From the NCBI GenBank assembly GCA_036245525.1, contig BTPG01000002.1, positions 169,185,528 to 169,249,527 on the forward strand: a stretch of 64,000 nucleotides of DNA, read 5' to 3'. The position numbers were made by a program, and so were the translations under genes. Numbering within the stretch: position 1 is the stretch's first letter; every line of letters starts with the position of its first letter. Positions 34,813-46,289 of this stretch are shown here, one piece after another. The DNA comes from Semisulcospira habei. Lineage: Eukaryota > Mollusca > Gastropoda > Semisulcospiridae. The notes below the pieces were generated by a model. The model was not told the origin of the DNA and ran no database searches. It worked only from the letters and a program-made list of their open reading frames with translations.

Positions 34813-35535
34813 ATTGCTCACGTGCGAAGCAAACGTAAGTGTATGTTCTGGGCCAGTGGTCGTCCGTCTGTCGTCCGTCGTCTGTCGTCCGTCGTCCGTC
34901 GTCCGTCCGGGGTCGTCCGGCGTCCGTGGTAAACTTTAACGTTGGCATTTTCTCGGAGACTGCTCAAGCTACAGTCTTCAAACTTGGCCCAAGAGTACTT
35001 TGTAGCAAGACATTTCTAAACATACCAATTTCAGTGATCTCTCACAAAGGTCAAGGTCACAGGGGATCAGGAAATGTATCAAAAAGTAGCTATTTTTGGA
35101 CATAATTTATTTTTCTCAAATACTATTCACAACTTCAACCCCAAACTTGGTACAGAGATACCTGATGGTAAGACCTGTCTATGCATACTAATTTTGATGA
35201 CCCCTCGGAAAGGTCAAGGGTCACAAGAGCTTAGGAAATACGTAAAAAATAGCCATATTTTGACAAGAAATTTTTTTTCTCAATTACTATTCACAACTCC
35301 AAACCCAAACTTGGTACAGAGATACCTGATGGTAAGGTCTATCTATGCATACTAATTTGGATGACCCCTCGGAAAAGGTCAAGGGTCGCAAGAGGTCGAC
35401 AAATGTGTATAAAATGCTAATAATTGTAGTTATTATCAACATTTTTATTTAGTCGACTCATTACAAAGGTCCGGGGTCACTGGGGGTTCACAGATATGTG
35501 AAAACTGATTAAAGTTTGAGAAAACGTGGATTTTG
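34813..35535. repeat. Second copy of the dispersed tandem-unit repeat
   Basis: CACGTGCGAAGCAAACGTAAG start, a (GTCCGTC)n stretch at 34860-34930, then two units with CCAAACTTGGTACAGAGATA. Homologous to 28790-29790. Confidence 0.8.
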
Positions 35536-35738
35536 TTAGTGCAGAAGCCATCCGTTTACTTATTGTCAGGCATGTGTGGATCGGTCATACGCGTGAGCCA
35601 TAAGGGCTTTGCCTTTCTAGTTTTTTGTGGGTTTTTTTTGTTTGTTTGTTTGTTTGTTTGTGTGTGTGTTTGTTTCTTTTCTTTTTTTCTCCGTTGGGTT
35701 CTTCTCTAGCGGCGGCATACCCGCCGTGTCGGAGGCAA

Positions 35739-35822
35739 ATGAGAGCATGTCCGTATTTGTGAAAATCGAGATTTTCATTGTCACACAGTGACAATCTAGC
35801 TTTTCACAAACCTTGAGGTACT
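35739..35822. repeat. HP-F palindrome, diverged
   Basis: GTCCGTATTTGTGAAAATCG ... ATTGTCACACAGTGACAAT ... TTTTCACAAACC. Confidence 0.6.
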
Positions 35823-36206
35823 TTTGCTTCACAGTGAAGATATAATACATTCATAGAGAAACGGTCTTATTTTATCAACGTTTCCTGTTTTAATTTAGAG
35901 AGTCAGTTCCCCGAGGTGAGTCCCGGCGGTGAGAGAAGCAGGACTGAGGAATCTTTTCTCGGCCAGAATTCCCTGCAATACCTATCACGAAACATGTAGC
36001 GCCTGGTTAGCTTGGCACAGAGTGATGCCATGCGTTGTGCCTCCCATAAGCCGTGTTCGATTCAGGCCGGTTAGCCAGGCTCTGGACTGAAGTTCAGTCT
36101 CGCTGATAGTGAAAAGGAACGGGAATTACGCATGCACCCTCACGATGCTGGAGCTCGAGAACATGAGTCGCCTTGTGTAAACTTTCCGCCGTGTGGTGAG
36201 AGCATG
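35823..36206. other. Non-coding, nothing recognised
   Basis: No gene or repeat recognised. Confidence 0.4.
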
Positions 36207-36335
36207 CAGTGGCGCATTATTCCAGCGCGCCGCAACAGGTGATCGGGCTGGCTTCGGCCGCTGTTGGCCCGCGCACGTCCGTGCGCGGGCCAAAAGCGGC
36301 CGAAGCCGGCCCGAGATCATTTTGCTGACTGATAT
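36207..36335. mobile_element. HP-D palindrome
   Basis: GGCTTCGGCCGC and GCGGCCGAAGCC stem around GGCCCGCGCACG. The GGCTTCGG segment is specific to this copy and present in both arms. Confidence 0.75.
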
Positions 36336-36934
36336 ATTACCCGATGTCATTGACCGTGGTCCGCGCCGTGATTTATTCCGTTCTAATGAAACAATTTGCA
36401 TTGACCGCTGAGCCCTTGTGCTAGCGACTACGCTTGTAACAATTATCGGCTTCTCTTTCCGCACCGGAAATTAATGAGGTGATCACGTGATCTGTGACAG
36501 TGCACCGGTACAGGAATGCCGGGTTGGTCAGTTTGTAATACAGCGTATCCGACACTGACATATCTTGAATAAAGTTTACGGGGATTTTGATTCAGAATTT
36601 AGTATTTTTGTTTCTGAATTTACGAAAGAACGTCAGGTTCATGTCAGTGTTCGCTGGCTTGTGGTTTAGACGATCATAATTATCTGTGGTGTGACCTCAG
36701 TCAGACACAGATATGAACACTGAGGTGTTTTGGTCTGTGATTTTGGAACTTCCGATCCTATGTTGCAAGACCTTTTATCCACAGACAAAAGGCAGACGTG
36801 CACAGCCATGCGCTTTAAAAAAAAAAAAATAAAAAAAAATAAATAAAGATTTTTAAAAAGCGCAACAAAAACAACTGTAAATCCAATATAAGAATCCCAA
36901 CCGTCCAACGAACATGGATAGAAAACAAGGCAAG
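36336..36934. other. Non-coding, nothing recognised
   Basis: A run at 36818-36840. No gene. Confidence 0.4.
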
Positions 36935-37032
36935 CATAGAATCCGATGAGCTGATGAGCCCCTGCGATCGCGGAGGTGCATGAGGTTCTTAGCCTCTTGC
37001 ATTTGGGTGGTTCTGGCTGTCAATGGGGTTAG
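36935..37032. mobile_element. HP-B remnant
   Basis: GATGAGCCCCTGCGATCGC and GTGCATGAGG...CCTCTTGC; the left stem base is lost. Ends CTGTCAATGGGGTTA. Confidence 0.55.
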
Positions 37033-37142
37033 TCTTTGATACTTTTTATTTAAAATATGACTGTATTTGCGGCACAGCAGTTCTGTCGCGTTTTCAGTGA
37101 AAATTGCATAACTGTGTAGGTTTCATCATCATCATAAATCTC

Positions 37143-37268
<126 letters not shown>

Positions 37269-37531
37269 TCAGCCTTACTTCTCACCCCACCGCCCGAAGA
37301 AGAGAAAACAAAACAAAACATTTTGCCGCGCGTGAATAAGAATTCTGAGTAATACCCCATTTTTTAAGAGAATAAAGCGTTATAACTTGAACTCAGTAAC
37401 AAATCATGTTTATGGAGCACGTTTTTGCTATGGCCAGGATCACAGCCGAGCGCTATTACACACAGATCATGTACCGCACATAATACACGTTTCACACCAA
37501 GCCGTATGGATGCACATACACACGCGTGTGT

Positions 37532-37596
37532 GCACGCACACACACACACACACACACAAACGCGCGCGCGCACGCACACACGCACACGCCTTGGCC

Positions 37597-37672
<76 letters not shown>
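37532..37672. repeat. (CA)n and (GA)n compound microsatellite
   Basis: CA repeat 37532-37559, CG-rich bridge, then GA repeat 37602-37672. Confidence 0.92.
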
Positions 37673-37675
<3 letters not shown>

Positions 37676-37730
37676 CAATGAATCAATGAATCAATGAATC
37701 AATGAATCTTTATTTTACAACGGTAAAGAT
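37673..37730 (-). mobile_element. (ATTG)-type tail of a minus-strand retroposon
   Basis: (AATCAATG)n followed by AATCTTTATTTTACAACGG. On the minus strand this is AATAAAGATT plus a tandem tail. The body is missing. Confidence 0.5.
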
Positions 37731-38263
37731 ATTAAGAGAGAGAGAGAGAGAGAAAAAGAAAGAGAGAGAAAAAGAGAAACAAACTGGAAACAGTTGAAAG
37801 AGGTTTTGCTTTTGTTTTTTTTTAATAAATAATTTTTTTTAAATACACAACATTGAACGTAAACTTGTTACTCAATGTAAATTCATCTTCCTCGCGTAAG
37901 TTTGCACAAAATAGACTACTAGGCACAGCTGTACTGATATGTTACTGCGCCACACAAAGCCGCCGGTCAGCAGAAAATCAAATCCAACCCGGGGTCAGTC
38001 CATCCCAGCAGCAGACAGTCCAGACATTCACACACGCCTTTATTGTGACGGCCGGGGTGCACAGTCTTCAAACAATGCCCGCTGGTCCGTGATTATAAAC
38101 CTTAGGGCTCTCCAGCCCTAAGGTCCAAAATTACAGGTCAGCCGGCACACGCGTGTTTGTGTCTGTGTCTGAGGACACGCCACAGACGTCTGCTGCTCAG
38201 GCGGGAAAGCGAGCTTATCGTAAGGTCGCATCGCCCCCGACACATGACTAACGGTATGAGGAA
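37731..38263. other. Non-coding, nothing recognised
   Basis: Purine-rich run 37735-37785, then undistinguished sequence including a short palindrome CCTTAGGGCTCTCCAGCCCT near 38100. Confidence 0.4.
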
Positions 38264-38447
38264 TTAACCCATTTAGCCCCGAAGCACTACAGCAGTAGAA
38301 TTATCGCCCTTGATAATTGACGGCGCCAAGCTAATCTGGCACTACCCTTGAATTATCATGGGCGATCCATCTCCTGCAAAATGGTACCGTGGGTTAGGTG
38401 TCACCTCCACAATTTGGGAAAGGCGGCCGTGGTGTTAAATGGGTTAA
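38264..38447. mobile_element. HP-A element, left arm deleted
   Basis: TTAA at 38264-38267 and 38444-38447. The right arm GGCGCCAAGCTAATCTGGC is intact; the left arm is reduced to CCCTTGATAATTGAC. Confidence 0.75.
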
Positions 38448-38895
38448 TGGCAACGGATTTAAATTTGCAACGTGATGATGTACGGACACTTGGCGGCACC
38501 CTCAGCAAATTCTGTTGTAGTCATCACTGAGAATGGCTATTCATCCAATTGGTCCTGTCAATCCCGAAAGAAGAAAAAAAAAAACTGGAATCAGAATGAC
38601 ATCATGGACATGAAGCTAGATAGGATTATAAAAGTGAATTTAGGACATGTCTGCCGCCCCTACGTTCATTTTTATGAACAGCCAGATAACGGCATGAAGC
38701 GCGAATGGTCACGGATTGAAGTAAAGACGATTCGCAGACAACTGGCGCCCCTAACCAATCCCATTTGTAGTCCTAACTGCGAATGGTTTACTATCTTATT
38801 GTTGCCATCAACCATGAAAACACTATTTAAGTTTGAAAATGAATAGCATGATGAAAACGAAGCTAGAAACAACTATAGAGGCGTATGTAGAATAT
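38448..38895. other. Non-coding, nothing recognised
   Basis: A 124-codon frame (38472-38843) has no recognisable domain and no splice context, so no gene is called. Confidence 0.4.
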
Positions 38896-39005
38896 GTCTG
38901 CCCTAAGTCCATGTTTGTGATGAGCGAGAATTTCATTGTATTGCAACGAAAATCTCGTTTTTCACAGAAATGAATTTGCTGTCTTTTGCCATCCCTAGGG
39001 CAGAT
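38896..39005. repeat. HP-F palindrome, longest copy
   Basis: ATGTCTGCCCTAAGTCCATG ... ATTTCATTGTATTGCAACGA ... CCCTAGGGCAGATGT. Confidence 0.7.
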
Positions 39006-39094
39006 GTCTTGCTGAGCGTAGAAAAGTTCGCCGCCAGACTAATCAGATTGATATAGAAAAGTTCATGGAAGTTGAAACAAAACATTTCATAAAA

Positions 39095-39320
39095 GTTGGC
39101 ATATACCGTGCAACAAAAGAAACGCGAAAGTAGTTTTCACATTTTGATTGATACAACAGGTCATTATCCTTAGAGTTGTAGTTTATTGAACTAACACTGA
39201 CATTTTGTGCACTCACTCGTAAGGAACATGTGGTCTGATTAATACGGCCGTAGTGGTCTCTCTGGCACGAGCCTATTTATGAGAGACCGGTTCCGGGCTG
39301 CCAAAAAGGTACACCTTTGG
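39095..39320. other. Possible end of a Tc1/mariner-type element
   Basis: CCGTGCAACAAAAGAAACGC at 39109 resembles the start of a Tc1-type terminal repeat. A transposase fragment lies 1.4 kb downstream (40510), beyond a LINE fragment. Link between the two not proven. Confidence 0.3.
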
Positions 39321-39324
39321 TGAC

Positions 39325-39506
39325 TCATTTAGCTCATTCTGCCCGCGACACACCACAGCAAGATATGGCTCGACCATGATAGTTCAAGGGTGGTGGCAGA
39401 ATAACTTGGCGCCTAAAGTCGACCTGTCTCCTGAATTGTAATGCAGTCCTCATAGGATAACTCCGAAATGTGGGTGTTTCGTACTCATCGGGCACAAGGA
39501 GTTAGT
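39325..39506. mobile_element. HP-A element, right arm deleted
   Basis: CTCATTCTGCCCGCGACACA start, left arm TTCAAGGGTGGTGGCAGAAT, then directly TCGACCTGTCTCCTG. Close relative of 54447-54663. Confidence 0.65.
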
Positions 39507-39557
39507 GGTCAGACCGTGTTGCATCGACGGACGGAGCGAGCCGGGTCTCCCGAACCT

Positions 39558-39640
39558 CAGTCCAGCTACCCAGTAAGTAAAGATCCTCGGGCCCACGACG
39601 GCAGCAGTGGGCCCGGAGACGCTTTGCTACTGGGGTAGAG
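39558..39640. repeat. Hairpin with GGGCCCAC stem
   Basis: CTACCCAGTA...GATCCTCGGGCCCAC pairs with GTGGGCCCGGAGAC...TACTGGGGTAG. HP-D-like in composition but distinct in sequence. Confidence 0.55.
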
Positions 39641-39776
39641 GACCATGGCCGAGCTGCACGTAATTTTGAATAGCCTGCCATAGTTCCAGCGGCGGGTTTG
39701 GTTTGAGCTGTTTTTTTAGCCCGACGCAAAACTCTCGCTGCACTGCAAAGGAATGGTTAGTTGGGGGTTACAGGCC

Positions 39777-39777
<1 letters not shown>

Positions 39778-39813
<36 letters not shown>

Positions 39814-39952
39814 GGTAATTTGTATAGCGCCTAATCACCAAGGTGCTCTAGACGCTTTACAATCGCAGTAATGAAACACAAAGCAAAATACAAAAACAAG
39901 CACACACAACAACAAAAGTACATTGATTTACAAGGAGCAAAAAACTCTCTCG

Positions 39953-40022
<70 letters not shown>

Positions 40023-40330
40023 ACACACACACACACATCAGTGATGATCCGCCAGACAAAATGATCTGTACGTATATGCAACAGAGAAAAGGTGTGTTTT
40101 AAGCTTGGATTTGAAAATGGAAAGAGATGATGAGTGACGCACATCAGCTGGGAGGGCGTTCCATGTAATGGGACCAAAATACGAAAATGCACGATGACCT
40201 TGAGTGGCCTGGGAAAGTTTCCTGCAGCTGGGGGCAGTTCTCACTCACTCGAACTAACACCGCGGCCTTGCACGCCTGCAGAGGGCACAAAATCACGTAG
40301 ACTGGAACTGGTGAGTGGCAGACATTGAGT
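39778..40330 (-). pseudogene. LINE C-terminal fragment and 3' end
   Basis: The minus strand reads HRAFSYFGPITWNALPADVR and SIFKSKLKTHLFSVAY (40038-40244), the typical last residues of a CR1/L2-like reverse transcriptase protein. The 3' UTR contains a (CA)n tract and ends GGCGCTATACAAATTACC plus an (ATT)n tail at 39778-39812. 5' part lost. Confidence 0.75.
39956..40037. repeat. (CA)n microsatellite inside the LINE 3' UTR
   Basis: CA dinucleotides with a single CCACA interruption near 40020. Confidence 0.93.
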
Positions 40331-40396
40331 TCTGTGCACCGACCGGAGCCCCTATTGCTTCAACCATGTCAGAGAGTGGTGGAGAAGAAGCGAGTG

Positions 40397-40476
40397 TTAA
40401 CTCATTCGAGACGTGCCGCCTCCGGATACGCGGCTTATGCCGCGTATCCGGAGGCGGCACGTGTCGAATGAGTTAA
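40397..40476. mobile_element. HP-C micro-palindrome
   Basis: TTAA at 40397-40400 and 40473-40476; exactly 80 bases including both. Core CGCCTCCGGATACGCGGC, with the CCTCCGG/CCGGAGG variant in both arms. Confidence 0.88.
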
Positions 40477-40509
40477 GCTGATGGCTGCGCCATGGCGAGC
40501 AACGCCGAG

Positions 40510-40650
40510 GGTGGACCAGGTGTGATGCTATGGGGCGGGATATGTTCTTACGTGGCCGTTTGACATGGTCGGAGAAATGACATCACGGCACAACGCCACG
40601 TCGATCAGATCATCCGCCCTCATGTTCAGCCTTCTTTGCAGGGCGCACGG
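40510..40650 (+). pseudogene. Tc1/mariner transposase fragment
   Basis: GPGVMLWGGICSYV in one frame and DITAQRHVDQIIRPHVQPSL further on, separated by a stop. These match the VMVWG and RPHV regions flanking the second catalytic Asp of Tc1-like transposases (family knowledge). Only about 45 codons survive. Confidence 0.7.
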
Positions 40651-40840
40651 AAGATACAAGATACGTTTACTGACCATATTGGCAATGTCAATTTAGGACT
40701 GTGTCCTACTGCTGAACACACACACTCGCAACCGTTCAACAAAAATACAGGCATAAATAATTCAATTCTGACCTTAGAACAAAAACGGCTAAATGAGATC
40801 AGATATGTGTACGACCTAAAATAACTTTAAATTGATATAA

Positions 40841-41032
<192 letters not shown>

Positions 41033-41494
41033 TACTTTTTTAAAAAAATTCTGACATTGCACTATTGTCAGATGATTAGAATGTATCACCCTATAAGAAT
41101 TCACAGCCCGATACGTTAAAAGCGTCGACCAAACTAACTAATCACACAGTACGTAATATACACTAAAACATAGTGAACATAGCCAAAGCTGAAGCTGTAC
41201 CCTCCAGTAAGACACCGGCGTCCCCATGCAGCTAGGATCACCCCTGACCTCCTGCAGCATCAGAACATCAAGGTCGCGCTTAGACCGGATCTGAACTTGA
41301 CTGGATCATTTTGAGATCATTTCCGAAAGAAGGTCAGCCTGATCCGTTCAAAACCAATACCAGTGGCAGAGCTGCACCAGGTCGTCCTCCAAGCTTGAGG
41401 CACCCATCTCCATGGCAGTAGGATGGGGACTAATCCACCCCATGAGACTCAGGCGCCAGGCTGTCAGCGCCAGTGCGAGTTGCGAACGGTACCC
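41033..41494. other. Unidentified moderately GC-rich segment
   Basis: 41160-41490 has no continuous frame but a coding-like base composition; possibly an old retroelement fragment. Not identified. Confidence 0.35.
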
Positions 41495-42156
41495 ACCTGC
41501 AAGAGACATAAACACTCATGAAGGTTTATGTTTCTTGTTAGTCCTTTGTTCTGTGTGGCTATGAATGGCCCCAGATGCATTGTCTTCTTCGCATTGTCTT
41601 CTTCTTCTTTAGGCCTTTGATAAAAGACTCCCGGCATACTTGTCCTCCAGGCAGAGTATTGCGCTCCAGCACTGATGACAGAATATTGACTATCCCCAGA
41701 GTGTCCCTAAAAACCTTTGGACAGCGGTCCTTTTCTTTCCAAGCTCCCAAAGCGTGGAATGGTCTTCCCCATGATATTCACCATGCACCATATTTGGCCA
41801 TTTTTAGGGCTAGATTGAAAATTTTTTTTTTCAATTTGGCCTTTGAAAGAGATTGATAAACCCTACGTTTTCCCATCAACATGTATATATTTGATCAGTC
41901 TTTTGAAATTGTATGTTTCTTATTTCAGTATTGTGTCAGTGTGCATTTGGACCTATGAATGATTACGTTTTTGTACATTGTCGGTACCTTAGTTAATTTC
42001 CATTAGTTATATTATCTAGATGTAAAGCGCTCTGAGCCTTTCTTTGTGGGGATATTGCGCTATAGAAGAGTTATGTATTATTATTATTAGTTGTTGGTCA
42101 GTGTGCAGTGGTTCCAGCCGCGCAGTTCGTGTTCAATGGAAGTGAAGGGGTTACTG
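41495..42156. mobile_element. HP-B element carrying a LINE insertion
   Basis: Hairpin 41499-41538 (TGCAAGAGACATAAACACTC / AAGGTTTATGTTTCTTG) on the left; the family's right end GGAAGTGAAGGGGTTA appears only at 42138-42155, after the LINE fragment. Confidence 0.6.
41590..42089 (+). pseudogene. LINE C-terminal fragment with complete 3' UTR
   Basis: The plus strand encodes LRSSTDDRILTIPRVSLKTF and GQRSFSFQAPKAWNGLPHDI, followed by FRARLKIFFFNLAFERD, the end of a CR1/L2-like polyprotein. The 3' UTR ends GTAAAGCGCTCTGAGCC, ATTGCGCTATAGAAG and an (ATT)n tail at 42075-42089. 5'-truncated. Confidence 0.8.
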
Positions 42157-42237
42157 CATGGCTGTGGCATATTCAGATTTAGTGTTCGAAGAATACTTCC
42201 TGTAAATGTCAAGCAATTTCGTTGTAAACTTCGCCAA

Positions 42238-42240
<3 letters not shown>

Positions 42241-42325
<85 letters not shown>
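42241..42325. repeat. (GT)n microsatellite
   Basis: Pure GT dinucleotides. Confidence 0.95.
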
Positions 42326-42326
<1 letters not shown>

Positions 42327-42548
42327 TGGGTGTGGGTGCACGAAACCACTAATATGAGTGACTTTCTTTACCATCCTTCTGGAAAAATGGGTGTGTGTAA
42401 AATTCTGGGCGGCCAAGTCAGACACCCATTTTTTCTGAGGGTTGTTTCTGCATTATTTTTAATTCAAAAGTCAGAAGAAAAAAAAAATTGGATGTCCCAT
42501 TTTTGCAGGTTTACCTAATCTTGTGTGTTTTAAACGCACTGGGCCAGT

Positions 42549-42648
42549 GTGTCACCACGGAAGCAAGCATCGTTCGGCTGCGCAGAGTGAACTGAGTGGT
42601 TTCCCCTTCTATTGTCTCTCGTCCCGCCAACCGTCGCCGTTCCATCAG
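42549..42648 (+). other. Possible 5' non-coding exon of the recombinase-like gene
   Basis: GC-richer stretch ending CCATCAG|GTAAGATT, a strong splice-donor match. No long frame. Whether it joins the coding exon at ~43240 is an inference; a YY1-like AAGATGGCGCC at 43023-43033 could mark an alternative start site. Confidence 0.35.
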
Positions 42649-43480
42649 GTAAGATTGTTTTTATGCAATATTTCTTAGTTAAAAGCACGCCCAAGTGTAC
42701 TTCTTCAGCGCAGTAATTTAACTGAGATGCTCCCAATCAGATACAATTGCACAGTAGCCTATATGGACCCGTTTGGCCGAGAAAACTGAGTCTGCTACGA
42801 CCCGCGTCTCAGCCTGCTGCTCAGCCCGTCAGTCTTGTAGTAACAGATAATAAAACCCCACGAATTTAACAAAAGCTTTCTTCTTCAACGAAAGGAATTT
42901 GTTCAATAACACATTACAAGGTCAATCTGTCACGCGATTGGGTTGCTTTTTTTTTTCTTCTGACATGTGTGATTGTGAACGAAATGTAACTTGGCACGTT
43001 TGTATGCATGCACTGTTGAAACAAGATGGCGCCAGATTTGAATCCTCGTACGCAAAACTACCTCGCGATTCGAAAAACAGACTTCCACGAATAGTTTTTG
43101 TTCGGATTTTGCAACTGAAGTGTCGCATTTTACTGTATTACCAGTTATTGTTCGTAGGGGACAGGTGGTACTGCTGTAATTATGTATATATCTGATTCAA
43201 AATGTCAATGGTTTACATGGTTGTATTTGACATGATTGCAGCAACACCGTTTTGGTCACACTCAGCACTTTCTGCACACACCCAGCGCCGGATGGCAGCA
43301 GGATGTCCAAACCCATCGGGATGTATGGAAGTGGACAAGCACGCCCCTTCCTGGCACATGACCAAGGCCCATGGCGAAATTAGTCAGCAGCAGCATGATG
43401 GCCCAGCGTCGTCTGTCGCAGAGGGTGCGTCTGGTAGGAGGGTGCATAGACGGCAGCGGAATGCCCCCAATTACAAACTG

Positions 43481-43828
43481 GTAAGTGATTCTATGATCAT
43501 CTTTATTTTATTGGCTCGCGTGCGAAGGAAAAGTGAGTTTATGTTCTGGGCCGTCCGCGTCCATGGTAAACGTTAACAGTGGCATTTTCTCGGAGACTTT
43601 TCAAGCCACATTCTTCAAGCTTGGCCCAAGGATACTTTGTGGCAAGATCTTTGTAAACATACCAATTTGAGTGACCTCTCTCAAAGGGTCACGCGGGGTT
43701 GACAGATGTGTGAAAACTGCTTACATTTTCAGAAAACATGGATTTTGCTTTCTTGTGCAAGGCTCCTTAAACCAAAATTGGGCTGCTTTTGTACTAATGC
43801 AGCTTTCTTTTTTTCTTTCCTTTTCCAG
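43481..43828 (+). other. Intron of the recombinase-like gene
   Basis: 348 bases, GTAAGT to CCTTTTCCAG, phase 0. A pyrimidine-rich tract precedes the acceptor. Most of the intron is a fragment of the dispersed repeat (next entry). Confidence 0.7.
43503..43737. repeat. Dispersed-repeat fragment in the intron
   Basis: CGTGCGAAGGAAAAGTGAG, CATTTTCTCGGAGACT and AGGATACTTTGTGGCAAGAT match 28790-28930 and 34812-35000. Confidence 0.8.
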
Positions 43829-46289
43829 TTGGCAAGTGGAGCCTGGGATGGGCCTGAGACTGCCGAGAGTGCAAGCGCATCGCAATACAAGGACAGTGAT
43901 GACGAGGAGTTTGTTCCTGGCTCGAGCTCACAGGATTCAGACGGTGCGTCGCCATCAATCTCTGGGGTCTCTGACACAGACAGTTTTGTATTGAATATGT
44001 TAGATTTCAAAGTGGCTGTTTCAGGGTGGGCAGGTGTCAGTGAAGCAAGTACCAGCAAGGTGCAGTGTGCGTTAGGGGATGAATTAGGGGGTGGCAATGA
44101 CAATGTGGATAGGCAGAAGGAACATGATGTTGGGGGTGGGGAAAGAGCGCTTACCAAAGAAACGGGTGTGCACGTGTCGCAGAGAGGGAAAGGAAAGTAC
44201 AAATGGGACAAGAAACATGCATGCAAATTTTGTGGCAAGCTTGTTTTGAAAATGAGCACGCACTTACACGATGTCCATGCAGATGAGGCAGACGTTGCTA
44301 AAATTTTGATGATAAAAAAAAGGGACTAAGCAGAGACGTCAAGCATGGATCAGAATACAAGATGAGGGGGATTACATGCATAATGTTGCAGTTATTGAAA
44401 AGAAATCAGGATGTTTGATTCCTAAGTATCGTACCAAAACTAGTAAGGTAGACGACCTTCTCGCCTGTAGCCATTGCAAAGGGCTCTATCAAAAAAAGCT
44501 GATCTCTGTACACTCAAAACGTTGCTGTCAGAAACAAGAAGGGTTTCAGTTCACTAAGAGAGGTGAGGCTGCTCAACGTGGGCGGCTAATGCTTCCAATA
44601 CCTTTAGACGTTGACATTTCCTTCTATCATAAGGTTTTAGCCAGACAGAGACAGGATGAGATAAGCATGGCCGTCTCATCAGAACTGACCCCTTGCTTTT
44701 GGAGTATGGAAAGAGATTATTTGACCGCAGGGACATTGAAGAACACACGGCTGGGCAAATCAGCTCCAGGATGCGGGAGTTAGGGAGACTATTAAAGATT
44801 CTTAGAGTGAGGTCAGAAATGAAAATCGCAAGTTTAAATGCTGTGGTCAATGCAGCTAGCTTTGATCATGTTGTACTGGCTGTAAAAGAGCTAGCAGAAT
44901 TTGATGAGGACACACATCAGTTCAAAAAAGGCAATCTTGCAATGCGCATAGGCCATGCTTTGAAAAAATGTTCACAGATCAAACAGTCGCTGGCATCCAA
45001 ACAGCTTGGGAATGGTTCAGATGACAGGTGGCGACAGGAGCTCTCTGAGGCGCAGCGCTTTGACTCTGTCTTCACCGGGGACTGGTATGATTGTGTGTCA
45101 GCTACAGCAGCCCAGTCGGTCGGGAAAATGACCATGAACAAACCCAAGCTGATCCCATCATGTGAAGATGTGAGGAAGGTCCAACAGCTTCTTGAGACAA
45201 GGGTGGTTTCGGAAGATTATCCGACAGTGGTTAAAGCAACTCTTTGCGCTGTATCACTTTTCAACCGAAAACGAGGGGGAGAAGTTCAGAGATGAAGGTT
45301 TCAGACTTCCAGAATGCTAAGATTGGATCGATCACCAATCAAGATATCTTGAAAGGTCTCACAGAGGTTGAGAAGAAAATGGTGAATCATTTTCAGCGAG
45401 TGGAAATCAGGGGCAAGTTTAATAGGAGTGTTCCCATTTTGCTGACGAAGAAGATGATGACAACTGTGGACAGAATCCTTCAAATGAGGCAATCAGTGCC
45501 AGCTCTCGCCGGTTCCCAGTACATCTTTGCCACACCTTCTGGTCAGAGGCCTTACAGAGGCCATGATGTTCTGAAGGAACATGCACTGCAAGCGCAAGTG
45601 TCAAACCCAGCCATGTTCACATTTACTCAGTTACGGAAGCAGGTTGCAACTTTGGCTCAGGCCATGGCCATCTCGGAGTTAGACCAGGATCAGCTGGCAG
45701 ACTTCCTTGGTCATGATATTCGGATACATCGCCATATCTACCGCCAACCTCAAGACGTCCTTCAGAAGGCAAAAGTGGCAAAGATTCTTCTGCCAGTTAA
45801 CAATGGGATGACAGATTTTGAGAGTTGCATTAGAGCTGAACTGGGCGATGATGAAGAGATTGACTTTGACAATGAAAACACATCAGAAACTCGCAGAGAG
45901 GTCGCTGGGGAAACAGCACCTGTGAATGAAGCAAATAGCAAGTCAACAACACAGGAATCATTGAGCATGACCGAGAAAAGACGTCCAGAGCCTGATGACA
46001 AACTAGATAGTTTTGATGATGACAGTTCTGCGTCGGCTCCTGCTCGAAAGAAAGCTAGATTTACAAGGAAACCATGGGGGAAAGCTGAAGAGAAAGCTGT
46101 TGAAACTCGTTTCAAGACACACCTCGTCGTGAACAAACTTCCTGGAAAGGCCGAGATACAGCAGGCCATTGCAGAAGACCCCGCACTTAGACATAGGCGC
46201 TGGACAAACATTAAGGATTACATCCGCAACAGACTGAAAAAGTTACAAAAGAAATGAATTGAGATTCTCCGACACTCGCATCATTTTCC

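Larger units (their letters stand above)
43240..46257 (+). pseudogene. Zinc-finger / tyrosine-recombinase-like / Myb-like gene, frameshifted
   Basis: Exon 1 codes from ATG 43292 (an upstream in-frame ATG is at 43202) to AAACTG|GTAAGT at 43480. Exon 2 starts after TTTTCCAG at 43829 in phase (LASGAWDGPE). An acidic Ser-rich region is followed by CKFCGKLVLKMSTHLHDVH (about 44222-44278) and CSHCKGLYQKKL with HSKRCC (44466-44530), two zinc-finger-like motifs. A recombinase-like core follows. FNRKRGGEV holds a candidate first Arg (45272-45274), FTQLRKQVAT a second Arg (45634-45636), and FLGHDIRIHRHIY a His (45712-45714) and Tyr (45739-45741), in the order of the tyrosine recombinase family. The His of HxxR is Thr here. 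A KPWGKAEEKAVE Myb/SANT-like segment ends the protein (46066-46250). Frameshifts fall in an 8-A run (44314-44321), near 44680 and near 45290. Likely Crypton-derived or Crypton-like (inference). Confidence 0.75.

Noticed and set aside
38472..38846. 124-codon open frame
   Set aside because: No domain or splice context; composition like surrounding non-coding DNA.
44693..45295. Separate gene starting at a TTG codon
   Set aside because: It continues the recombinase-like protein after a frameshift; motifs run on from the previous frame.
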